A stretch of DNA of 64,000 nt from NCBI GenBank assembly GCA_049324695.1, contig JBMOMJ010000055.1, positions 372,001 to 436,000 of the forward strand, written 5' to 3'. Of this stretch, positions 35,769-43,468 are shown in pieces. The stretch is from PMG-095 sp049324695. Its GTDB lineage: Bacteria > Myxococcota_A > Polyangia > Polyangiales > Polyangiaceae. Under the pieces are notes generated by a model. The model saw only the letters and a program-made list of their open reading frames with translations. It had not been told where the DNA came from and searched no databases. Position numbers and translations under genes: made by a program. The number at the start of each line of letters is the position of its first letter. Positions within the stretch are counted from its first letter, which is position 1.

Positions 35769-36968
35769 GTGTTCCCTCGATTGAGCGAGACCTCCGGGCC
35801 CACGCCGCGCCCCCACTGTTACCGTTGCGATAAGCCCGAAGTGGCTTGTTTGTGCGCGCGCATTCCGCAGGTACAGAATCGCACGCCGATTGTGATCGTG
35901 CAGCACAAGCGTGAGTCTCGGCACCCGCTGGGTACGGTGCGCATCGCCGACTTGGGGCTGCAAAACTGCAGCGTGCGCGTCGTACCCGGCAACGCGCGGT
36001 CGGGCAGCGCGCTCCCAGAGTGGCTTCCCGCGAGTGCCGGTTTGCTCTACCCGGGCCCGGAGTCGCGCGGGCTCGACGAAGTGCCTGTGGAGGAGCGCCC
36101 GAGCTCGCTGGTCGTGATCGATGGGACCTGGCACCAGGCCCGCGCGCTGTTTCGCGACCACGCCTGGCTGCGCGAGCTGCCGCGCTTTCGACTCGACCCA
36201 ACGGAAGCCGCGCGTTACCGCATTCGGCGCGAGCCGCGCCCCAATTACCGCTCCACGATCGAGGCCATCGTGCAGGCGTTGGAAATTCTGGAGCCTGAGC
36301 TCGCTGTGCGTGGGCTCATCCAAGCCTTCGATGGACTGATCGACGATCAAATCGAGCGCGGCCAGAAGCGACGCGGGCGTGCGCCGCGCAAACGGGAGCT
36401 GCGTCCGTTCGGCGTGCGGAAGATGCCAGTGGCTCTGGTCGAAGGTTTCGATCGACTGCTGCTGGCGTACGGCGAAGCGGCGCGCCCGGAAAGCGATCCG
36501 GACGGCCCGACGGAGCTCGTGCATTGGACGGCGTTGCGCCTCTCGGACGGAGCGACGTTCGACGCCGTGTTGCGGCCGAGCGGTGGTGTACCGAGCGACG
36601 TGCGATTGCGTCACTTAGGCCTCGGCGCGAGCGATGTAGAAGCTGGGATTTCGCTGACCGAGCTGAAGCAGCGCTGGCTCGATTTCATTCGTCCGGATGA
36701 TCTACTCAGCGCCTGGAATGTGCGCACTCTCGACCTGTTCGCAGGTTGCATGGAGCTCGAGCCGCGTGGCATCGGCCTGAAGAGTGTTTACCGGCGCATG
36801 CGCGGCGTGGACGGCAACTTGGAGAACGTGCTCGACCGCGAAGCGGCGGCGGAGCTCCCCGAAACTTGGCAAGCAGGGCTTGCGGCGGTGCGTGGGCGCG
36901 CGCGGCTGCGTTTGTCGAACGCGTTGCGAATCGTGTTTTTCCTACGCCAGATAGCTCTCGGCGGCTGA
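35769..36968 (+). CDS. DTW-domain protein (tRNA aminocarboxypropyltransferase-like) with C-terminal degenerate exonuclease-like region
   Basis: 399 residues from GTG at 35769 with AAGGGG upstream; GTG 35694 is an alternative without a Shine-Dalgarno. The N-terminal half is a DTW domain: zinc-like CYRCDKPEVACLC, HPLGT, LLYPGPES, and the name-giving VVIDGTWHQAR. DTW enzymes (TapT/TuaA family) add the aminocarboxypropyl group to tRNA uridine. The C-terminal 190 residues look like a DnaQ/RNase T fold (VHWTALRLSDG, RLRHLGLGASDVEAG, LSAWNVRTLDLF) but lack the acidic DxE residues, so it is probably inactive and may bind RNA. Such a fusion is not usual for DTW proteins. Confidence 0.82.
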   Translation: MFPRLSETSGPTPRPHCYRCDKPEVACLCARIPQVQNRTPIVIVQHKRESRHPLGTVRIADLGLQNCSVRVVPGNARSGSALPEWLPASAGLLYPGPESRGLDEVPVEERPSSLVVIDGTWHQARALFRDHAWLRELPRFRLDPTEAARYRIRREPRPNYRSTIEAIVQALEILEPELAVRGLIQAFDGLIDDQIERGQKRRGRAPRKRELRPFGVRKMPVALVEGFDRLLLAYGEAARPESDPDGPTELVHWTALRLSDGATFDAVLRPSGGVPSDVRLRHLGLGASDVEAGISLTELKQRWLDFIRPDDLLSAWNVRTLDLFAGCMELEPRGIGLKSVYRRMRGVDGNLENVLDREAAAELPETWQAGLAAVRGRARLRLSNALRIVFFLRQIALGG

Positions 36969-37035
36969 GAAGGAAAAGGCTCTTGCCGAATCGAGCGCGT
37001 CGCAGTGTGCGGCACGCGAGCTATAGTTTCGCGCC

Positions 37036-38523
37036 GTGACGCGCGCACTTTTGATCCACGCTGCTGATACCGTCGCGGTCGCCATTGAATCTTTGGTTGC
37101 TGGGGAACGCGTCGCGGTGGGTGGCGATATCGTCGAGCTGTCGAACGATATCCCGAAAGGTCACAAGTTCGCGCGGCGTGCTCATCAGTTGGGCGAGCCG
37201 GTGTTGAAATACGGCTATCCGATTGGCGTTGCGAGTCGCGCCATCACGCCGGGCGAGCACGTCCACGAGCACAATTTGGTTACGGCGCTTTCCGAGCACG
37301 CCGAGCTCGACTTCGCTCCACAGAAGCGAGCTGGGAGCTCCGCGCTTGGCGGCAGTTTTTGGGGTTTTTTGCGTGAGGACGGGCGCGCCGCCACGCGCAA
37401 CGAGCTCTGGATCATTCCAACGGTGGGTTGCGTTGCGCGCACTGCCGAAGCGCTCGCCGCGCGCTTTCGGGCGCGGCTCGCCGACTTTCCCAACATCGAC
37501 GGTGTGCATGCCTTCGCGCATCCGTTCGGCTGCTCGCAATTGGGCGCGGACTTGGAGAACACACAGCGCGTTTTGGCGCGCCTCGCCACGCACCCGAACG
37601 CCGGTGGCGCGTTGGTCTTGGGGCTTGGTTGTGAGAGCAACCACTTGGCAGCGTTTCGTCCGTTCTTGGGTGAGCATGATGCGTCGCGCGTGCGTTACCT
37701 TTCGGCGCAGGCCGCCAGTGACGAATACGAAGCAGGTTTGGTTTTGCTCGAGCAGTTGGCGGAGCGAGCCAATATCGATCGGCGTCGCGAGCTCACGCCG
37801 GAAGCCTTGCTGGTTGGACTCAAGTGTGGTGGCAGTGATGGGTTTTCTGGGATCACCGCCAACCCGTTGGTGGGCCGCTTTGCTGCTCGCTTGGTGGCAG
37901 CAGGCGGTGGCGCTCTCTTGACCGAAGTGCCGGAGATGTTCGGAGCCGAGCGGGCATTTCTGCCGAGCTGCGTCGACGCAGAGGTGTTCGAGCGCGCCAA
38001 AAGCATGATCTTGGGTTTTCGGCGCTACTACGCCGATCACGGCCAGCCCGTTTATGAAAATCCGAGCCCTGGCAACAAGGCTGGTGGCATCACCACGTTG
38101 GAAGAAAAGTCGCTCGGCTGTGTGCAAAAAGGTGGAGCGGCCCCGATTAGCGACGTGATCGGCTACGGCGCGCGCGCGAAGCGCAAAGGGCTCACGCTAT
38201 TGCAGGGTCCTGGCAATGACGCTGTATCGACCACCGCGCTCGTCGCTGCTGGCGCGACGGTCGTCTTGTTTACGACGGGGCGCGGCACGCCGCTTGGTAG
38301 TCCCGTACCGACCGTAAAGGTGTCTACTCAAAGCGACTTGTTTCGTCGCAAGCGCAGTTGGATCGACTTTGATGCCGGGAGCCTGCTAGAAGGAGCCGAC
38401 GCGACCGTGCTCGACGACGCCTTCGCCGAGCTGGTGCTGAAGGTCGCGTCGGGCGAAAAGACCTGCAACGAACGTTACGATCAGCGCGACATTGCCATCT
38501 TCAAAGATGGCGTGACTCTGTGA
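37036..38523 (+). CDS. uxaA: Altronate dehydratase
   Basis: 495 residues from GTG. The N-terminal SAF domain (VAVGGDIVELSNDIPKGHKFA ... YGYPIGVASRAITPGEHVHEHNL) is joined to the catalytic domain (GYxR-like WGFLREDGRAATRNELWIIPTVGC, HAFAHPFGCSQLG, LGLGCESN, GLKCGGSDGFSGITANP, NPSPGNKAGGITTLEEKSLGC). Such full-length proteins dehydrate D-altronate to 2-keto-3-deoxygluconate, or sometimes related aldonates such as galactarate. It is paired with eda 10 bases downstream, which supports sugar-acid breakdown. Confidence 0.92.
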   Translation: MTRALLIHAADTVAVAIESLVAGERVAVGGDIVELSNDIPKGHKFARRAHQLGEPVLKYGYPIGVASRAITPGEHVHEHNLVTALSEHAELDFAPQKRAGSSALGGSFWGFLREDGRAATRNELWIIPTVGCVARTAEALAARFRARLADFPNIDGVHAFAHPFGCSQLGADLENTQRVLARLATHPNAGGALVLGLGCESNHLAAFRPFLGEHDASRVRYLSAQAASDEYEAGLVLLEQLAERANIDRRRELTPEALLVGLKCGGSDGFSGITANPLVGRFAARLVAAGGGALLTEVPEMFGAERAFLPSCVDAEVFERAKSMILGFRRYYADHGQPVYENPSPGNKAGGITTLEEKSLGCVQKGGAAPISDVIGYGARAKRKGLTLLQGPGNDAVSTTALVAAGATVVLFTTGRGTPLGSPVPTVKVSTQSDLFRRKRSWIDFDAGSLLEGADATVLDDAFAELVLKVASGEKTCNERYDQRDIAIFKDGVTL

Positions 38524-38533
38524 GTGCTTCGAA

Positions 38534-39160
38534 ATGTCCGAACGAAACTCATTTTTGGAACAGCTGAAGCAAACCGGCGTGGTTGCCGTCATTCGTAGTG
38601 CCTCCGCCGACGCAGCGGTCGCCGCCGCTCACGCGCTCGTGCGCGGAGGGGTCACCGGTATCGAGGTGACGTTCTCCACGCCGGGCGCGCCCGATGCCAT
38701 TGCGCGCGCGCGGCGCGAGCTCTCGGGCGCGCTGGTCGGAGCTGGGACGGTGTTGGAACCAGCCGAGCTCGATGCCGCCTGCGAAGCTGGAGCGCAATTT
38801 TTGGTGAGCCCGCACACCGACGTGGAGCTCATCACACGGGCTCGCGAACGCGGCGTGCCGTTCCTGGCTGGCGCGCTCACGCCGACTGAAGTCGTGCAGG
38901 CGTTTCGCGCGGGTGCGAGTTGCGTAAAGCTTTTTCCCGGATCCGCTGTGGGTCCTTCGTACGTGAAGGCGCTGCGCGGTCCGCTGCCTCACATCCCCCT
39001 GATGCCAACCGGTGGCGTGGACGAGCATAACCTTGGCGAGTGGCTGGCCGCCGGAGCTATCGCAGTGGGAATGGGTGGCAACCTGGTGAAGGGTTCGCCG
39101 GAGAACATCGAAGCCGCCGCGCGCCGCGTGAGCGTTACTTTGTCACACGCGCGCGCCTGA
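38534..39160 (+). CDS. eda: 2-keto-3-deoxy-6-phosphogluconate / 4-hydroxy-2-oxoglutarate aldolase
   Basis: 208 residues, normal for class I KDPG aldolase. The Schiff-base lysine is Lys132 in GASCVKLFPGS; Glu44 (GIEVTF) and Arg21 (VIRS) are the usual partners, and PTGGVDEHN binds phosphate. It cleaves KDPG to pyruvate and glyceraldehyde-3-phosphate. Follows uxaA by 10 bases. The KDG kinase needed to join the two steps is not in this window; it may lie elsewhere or the aldolase may act on another 2-keto acid. Confidence 0.94.
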   Translation: MSERNSFLEQLKQTGVVAVIRSASADAAVAAAHALVRGGVTGIEVTFSTPGAPDAIARARRELSGALVGAGTVLEPAELDAACEAGAQFLVSPHTDVELITRARERGVPFLAGALTPTEVVQAFRAGASCVKLFPGSAVGPSYVKALRGPLPHIPLMPTGGVDEHNLGEWLAAGAIAVGMGGNLVKGSPENIEAAARRVSVTLSHARA

Positions 39161-39190
39161 AGCGCGTAGCGCCGCGTGAGGGCAGCTCCC

Positions 39191-40801
39191 TCAGCGATGT
39201 AACACGACGATCGTTGCGGGCGCTTCGCTCGGGATCCAGCGCACGCCGTGCCAACCGGGCGGAAGCTTCGGCTCAGTGAAGTCGAACAACCATTTGGCGT
39301 CGATGGGCGACAAATTGATGCAACCGCCGCTTTGCGGATTGCCCCAATTATCGTGCCAGTACGCGCCATGGAGCGCGTAGGGGCCAACCAGGTTTTGAGC
39401 GAACGGCACGTCGGAATGAATCAGATCGCCCGGCGCTTCCATGGTGGAGGTCACGAACTTTCCCGAAATTGGGTAAACACCAGTCGGCGTAGCGGCGCGC
39501 TCGAGTGGATCTTCACCGGGCTTGGCCACACCGCCTTTGCCCGGTGAAATCAAGGTGACGTACACCTTGCGCGTGCCTTCGTAGGCAATGAGAAAGCCGC
39601 CCTCGATGCTGACTTCGATCCAGGTTTGACGGCCCTTGGGTGCGCGGCTCTTCGCGGCCGCGAGCTCGGCAGGCGGTGTGGTGCCCGAGAGTGGTTCACC
39701 CCACGGCGTCGCTGGTTGCGATACGGGAACGACCACCTCGCGTCCCCGGACCCATATGTTCGTGTCGCTGGTTTGATAGTAGCGGTCGCGTTGGCTGGTT
39801 GCTTCGAGCCCGCTCAAAGCAATGCTCGCCAGGTGGGGAAAAGCTTCGCTCGTTGCTCGAAACTCGCTTTCGCTGACGCGCTCGTACTTGGCCGCGGAGG
39901 CTTTGCGTACGAACGCTAGCGGTTTTGAGCCTTCTGTCAGCGCATGGCCATGAAACGCAATCGGCGGATAGGCGCGAACGCGGTCTTTGGGCACCCAGGC
40001 AAAGTCGGCGCTGAGCAGAAACGCACGATCACCGAATCGGGCTTCGGTGCTGTACGCGACAGTCGAACGGCGCTTGAGCTCCTTGCGATCTTCGAACACC
40101 GGAATCGGCAACGCCGGAAGCTCGAGCGATTGCTCCGGCACCCCCAAGTCTACGCCTTGTAGATGCGTCGGCACATCTCCGCCGCGCGCCGCCGCGACGT
40201 GACGCAAATGGGCGCGCAGATCGCCCTCGCGCATCGCCTGCATCTCGGGGGTCGGCGAAGAGAAGTAGCGGGGAAGCCCCAAGGACTCGCCGTAGCGATG
40301 AGGTGTGGGCGAATCGGCGCGCGCGGCGTAGGGGCGCAGCGCTTGGTAAACGGGGTCGCTTTCCGCGAGTGTGGCGCGCGAGCCCTCGGCGCACACGAAG
40401 CCCTTCGGTTCGACACTCACGAAAGCAGTGCAACCATTGCCAACACGCGGCTTGGGGCTACTGAGCTTCACCGCGCTGCCACTCCGCAAAAAGCCGATCC
40501 ATTGTCGGCTCACGTCCGGCTCGGGATAGACCCAAACGAAGCGTGTTTTGGCGTAGACGCGAGGCGCCGAGTCGGGAGCATTTTCAGTGGTTCGCGCGGC
40601 GATTTCGACAGCGCCAGTGGCGGCAGGGGTGACGGCGTGTATCGCTGCGGAATTAGCCGTTGGAGGCGACGCCGGGGATGCGCTCGCCGTAGTGGATACG
40701 AGCGCGTGTTGCACTTGCTGAGCTCGCTTGGTCTCGTTCGGGGAGCACGCGACGAGGAACGAGAGCAGAACGGGAGCTGAAGAACGAAGCGCGAACGGCA
40801 C
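39191..40801 (-). CDS. L,D-transpeptidase (YkuD) lipoprotein
   Basis: 536 residues from GTG at 40801, which yields a short lipoprotein signal (VPFALRSSAPVLLSFLVAC); TTG at 40831 is the alternative. About 330 residues of uncertain fold precede the YkuD domain at the C-terminus: YEVSIEGG-like start, LISPGKGGVAKPGEDP, ATPTGVYPISGKF, and the active site HGAYWHDN...NPQSGGCINLSP, with Gly in place of the usual His in the SHGC motif. The catalytic Cys and distal His are present. These enzymes make 3-3 cross-links or attach proteins to peptidoglycan. It is convergent with eda and partly divergent from the GAF gene. Confidence 0.87.
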   Translation of the reverse strand: MPFALRSSAPVLLSFLVACSPNETKRAQQVQHALVSTTASASPASPPTANSAAIHAVTPAATGAVEIAARTTENAPDSAPRVYAKTRFVWVYPEPDVSRQWIGFLRSGSAVKLSSPKPRVGNGCTAFVSVEPKGFVCAEGSRATLAESDPVYQALRPYAARADSPTPHRYGESLGLPRYFSSPTPEMQAMREGDLRAHLRHVAAARGGDVPTHLQGVDLGVPEQSLELPALPIPVFEDRKELKRRSTVAYSTEARFGDRAFLLSADFAWVPKDRVRAYPPIAFHGHALTEGSKPLAFVRKASAAKYERVSESEFRATSEAFPHLASIALSGLEATSQRDRYYQTSDTNIWVRGREVVVPVSQPATPWGEPLSGTTPPAELAAAKSRAPKGRQTWIEVSIEGGFLIAYEGTRKVYVTLISPGKGGVAKPGEDPLERAATPTGVYPISGKFVTSTMEAPGDLIHSDVPFAQNLVGPYALHGAYWHDNWGNPQSGGCINLSPIDAKWLFDFTEPKLPPGWHGVRWIPSEAPATIVVLHR

Positions 40802-40946
40802 CGCTCGGGAACCTAGCGCAGAATGGGGCAATGTGTACGGCTGGCTGTGTCCGAGCCCACACCGGCGTACTTTCGAGCACGCGGAAAATCCGGAGCGCCT
40901 CGCTCACACGTCTGAATCCGATCTGCTAGCTTGGGAGGTTCACGAG

Positions 40947-41753
40947 ATGGGCACTTTCGGTCAACGCTGCTTTGAAGAAGCCAACAAACTCGGTGGTCTC
41001 GTCGCCAAGATGCGCCTCGCGTCCATCGCGCAGATCACTTCCACAGAGGCCGCCACGCTGAACGACTCGCCGGAGCTGATGGCCAAGCTCGAAGCAGCGC
41101 TCGGCCGCATTCGTGGCGAGTTTGCAACTGTGCCGAATCCCAAGCCGAGCCCGGCGAGTCCACCCGTCGCGACGCCGGAAGCTCCCAAAGCGGCGCCGGC
41201 CACCTCGGACTTGCCGCGCCGTTGCATGACCACCGTGGCCGATCTCATCGCGCAGCGCAGCTTGTTTGCGGGTGATCTGGACGCAACAGTGCGTCGCATC
41301 ACCGAAGCTGCTGCATCGACGCTCGACATCGAGCGAGTCAGCGTGTGGTTCTTGAACGCGGAGCGCAGCAAGATTGTTTGCGCCGATTTGTTCGAGCGCG
41401 CCGCGGCGCAGCATTCGTCCGGCGTGGAGCTCATGGCCGGCGACTTCGCGCCTTACTTCGAGGCACTCGCTGGCGAGCGCACAATCGCGGCACACGATGC
41501 GAACAGCGATCCGCGCACACGCTGCTTCTCTGAAGTTTATCTGAAGCCCCTCAACATCGGCGCCTTGCTCGACGTGCCGATCTGGGCTTCGGGAACGATG
41601 GTCGGGGTGATCTGCCACGAGCACATCGGGCCGAGCCGGCGTTGGTCAACGGACGAAGAAACCTTCGCCTACGTGATGTCGAGCCTGGTTGCGCTCACCC
41701 TGGAGCAACGGGTGCTGGTGCACCCGTCGCTCGCTCCCCCGCGCGAAGCGTGA
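40947..41753 (+). CDS. GAF-domain protein
   Basis: 268 residues. GGGAGG at 40933-40938 selects the ATG at 40947; a longer frame would overlap the divergent L,D-transpeptidase. An N-terminal helical segment (FEEANKLGGLVAKMRLASIAQITS, then LMAKLEAALGRIRGEF) and a Pro/Ala linker precede a GAF domain (about 105-255: LDIERVSVWFLNAERSKIVCADLFE, DPRTRCFSEVYLKPLNIGALLDVPIWASGTMVGVICHEHIGP). GAF domains bind small ligands such as cyclic nucleotides or serve as redox sensors. No catalytic domain is attached, so it likely acts by contact with a partner. Confidence 0.88.
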   Translation: MGTFGQRCFEEANKLGGLVAKMRLASIAQITSTEAATLNDSPELMAKLEAALGRIRGEFATVPNPKPSPASPPVATPEAPKAAPATSDLPRRCMTTVADLIAQRSLFAGDLDATVRRITEAAASTLDIERVSVWFLNAERSKIVCADLFERAAAQHSSGVELMAGDFAPYFEALAGERTIAAHDANSDPRTRCFSEVYLKPLNIGALLDVPIWASGTMVGVICHEHIGPSRRWSTDEETFAYVMSSLVALTLEQRVLVHPSLAPPREA

Positions 41754-41758
41754 GCTCG

Positions 41759-42031
41759 CTACTCTGGTGACTCGAGCTCCTTTTCCAAGGAGCTGAGCTC
41801 CGCTTTGTAGTTGCTCGCGCTGATCTCCTTCTCGGCGTCGTCCTCGAAGTCCTCGGACACAGCCAGATCGGATTCGGCAATTTCCGCCGCTGGCGCTGGC
41901 GCGGGCACGGCGGGTGGCGGTACCACGCTGGGCGTGGCTTCTGCAGCGGGCTGCTCTTTCTTTTCGCATGCAGCGAGGCACAAGAGGAGCGCACACGGCA
42001 GCGCGCTACCGAGCAGAGTTCGCAGCTTCAT
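41759..42031 (-). CDS. Small acidic lipoprotein
   Basis: 90 residues. Clear lipoprotein signal MKLRTLLGSALPCALLLCLAAC followed by EKKEQ, a Pro/Ala-rich stretch and an acidic helical C-terminus (SDLAVSEDFEDDAEKEISASNY). No family recognised. Its start overlaps the stop of the upstream gene (ATGA), so the two are made together. Lys at +2 is Glu here (CEKK), compatible with outer-membrane sorting. Confidence 0.82.
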   Translation of the reverse strand: MKLRTLLGSALPCALLLCLAACEKKEQPAAEATPSVVPPPAVPAPAPAAEIAESDLAVSEDFEDDAEKEISASNYKAELSSLEKELESPE

Positions 42032-42630
42032 GGTGCGCTCCCGGTAGGGGCGGCGGCACCAGCCGCAGCGCTCGCGACACCTGGCGGCGTCGCGTGTTTG
42101 CCAATCCAGCGTTCATGGCGTTGGTTCTCTTTTTCCAAAAGCTTGTCTGCGCGCGCAACCGCGTCTGCATCCTTGGCTTGCTCTGCCACCTCGCGGGCTC
42201 GTTGGATCCGCGCCACGCGACGCGCGTGGCGCCTCATCTCTTCGCCAAGGCCGCTCGGCGCTTGTCCGTGGAACATGTGCCGAAAACGCATGCGCAAATG
42301 CTTCTTGTGTTCTCTCGCGCGCTCACCACGGTCGCGCGGTGCACCCGCATCCGGACCACGGCCATGCGCGAAGTGTCCCAAAGCAGATCCGGATGGCGCG
42401 GGAAGGGCGGAGCCAAACGGACGCGCTTTGCCGGGGCCGCCGGGCCCGCCGTGATCGCCATGATCGCGACCACCGGGTTGGTCACCTGGTTTGCCCGGTG
42501 GCTTGCCTTCTGCATTGGGTTTTCCTGGACCAGGACCTGGACGGTCTCCCGGGGGCCCCGCGAACGCCAACGCGGCAGCGAGCGTTGCCACGAGCGCGAT
42601 CCCAGGTGCAAGGACGAGCTGCGGTCTCAT
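42028..42630 (-). CDS. Exported Gly/Pro/His/Arg-rich protein
   Basis: 200 residues. A Shine-Dalgarno (GAGAGGAG) just before 42630 selects this ATG over one at 42708. A hydrophobic signal (MRPQLVLAPGIALVATLAAALAFA) is followed by a Gly/Pro/Asp/His-rich region (GPPGDRPGPGPGKP, GGRDHGDHGGPGGPG) and then a strongly basic helix-rich part (ERAREHKKHLRMRFRHMF ... RRHARRVARIQRAREVAEQA). The basic helical half recalls Spy/CpxP-type periplasmic proteins only loosely; the family is unknown. His-rich segments could bind metal. Operon with the small lipoprotein downstream. Confidence 0.72.
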   Translation of the reverse strand: MRPQLVLAPGIALVATLAAALAFAGPPGDRPGPGPGKPNAEGKPPGKPGDQPGGRDHGDHGGPGGPGKARPFGSALPAPSGSALGHFAHGRGPDAGAPRDRGERAREHKKHLRMRFRHMFHGQAPSGLGEEMRRHARRVARIQRAREVAEQAKDADAVARADKLLEKENQRHERWIGKHATPPGVASAAAGAAAPTGSAP

Positions 42631-42763
42631 GCATGCACTCCTCTCTGAAGTGCGCGTCAGTGGGGACGAGCACTTTGAGTGATAGTCACCGATCCGCGGC
42701 GTGTGCACACGCGAAATCGTGCCTGCAATTTGTTCGGTAGACCGGCCGCCTCATGGCTCTGCT

Positions 42764-43468
42764 ATGAGCCTTTGTATGCTGAAGGCGCCCCAAACGGAGG
42801 CCGAGCTCCTCGCGCGCGCCGATGCGCTTTCTGGCGAGTCCATTCAGCGAGTTGCGCAGGCACTCGGCGTGGCAGTGCCGCAGGATTTGAGTCGCCACAA
42901 AGGCTGGGTCGGCAATTTGGTCGAGCGAGCATTGGGGGCCACGTCGGGATCGCGACCCGAACCCGATTTCGGCGAGCTCGGAGTCGAGCTCAAAACGTTA
43001 CCGGTCGACGCGCACGGCAAGCCCTATGAATCGACCTTCGTGTGCACCATTTCGATGACGGAGCTGTGTGACACCGAGTGGGAAGCGTCGCGCGTGCGTC
43101 GCAAGCTCGCGCGTGTGCTGTGGGTGCCGGTCGACGGCGATCGCACTCGTCCGCTCGCCGAGCGTCGCTTCGGTTCAGCGCTCCTGTGGTCACCGAGCGC
43201 AGAGGAGGTTGCTCTTCTGCGATTCGATTGGGAAGAGTTAGCGGGCTTGGTCGTTCGCTTCGGGATCGACTCGATCACTGGGCACGCTGGGCGCTTCCTG
43301 CAGATCCGACCGAAGGCGCGCGACTCGAGCGTTCGCCGACGAGGGCTTGACGTGGAGGGAGCGCTGGTTTCTCAGCTTCCGCGGGGCTTCTACTTGCGGC
43401 AAAGCTTTACGGCTCAGATTCTGCGGCGAAACTTCGCGCTCGGGCTCGACGCGGGCGCGAGCAGTTGA
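42764..43468 (+). CDS. mutH: MutH-family mismatch-repair endonuclease
   Basis: 234 residues; E. coli MutH has 229 and aligns without large gaps (TEAELLARADALSG, RHKGWVGNLVERALGATSGS, VRRKLARVLWVPVDGDR, GSALLWSPSAEE, ITGHAGRFLQIRPKA, LPRGFYLRQSFTAQIL). All active-site residues are present: Glu54, Asp68, Glu75, Lys77, in the DxnExK arrangement. MutH nicks hemimethylated GATC in Dam/MutHLS repair. No dam, mutS or mutL lies in the window. ATG 42776 is an alternative start. MutH is otherwise known mostly from gamma-proteobacteria. The 3' end overlaps the next gene in antisense by 231 bases. Confidence 0.9.
   Translation: MSLCMLKAPQTEAELLARADALSGESIQRVAQALGVAVPQDLSRHKGWVGNLVERALGATSGSRPEPDFGELGVELKTLPVDAHGKPYESTFVCTISMTELCDTEWEASRVRRKLARVLWVPVDGDRTRPLAERRFGSALLWSPSAEEVALLRFDWEELAGLVVRFGIDSITGHAGRFLQIRPKARDSSVRRRGLDVEGALVSQLPRGFYLRQSFTAQILRRNFALGLDAGASS

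Noticed and set aside
39177..39193. Hairpin TGAGGG-CAGCT-CCCTCA between eda and the L,D-transpeptidase gene
   Set aside because: Only six pairs, overlaps a stop codon and has no T-run; not counted as a terminator.
42764..43468. Type II restriction enzyme (Sau3AI-like) instead of MutH
   Set aside because: Length and collinear match to MutH from the N-terminus to the LPRGFYL block, and no adjacent methylase. Kept as an alternative in the finding.
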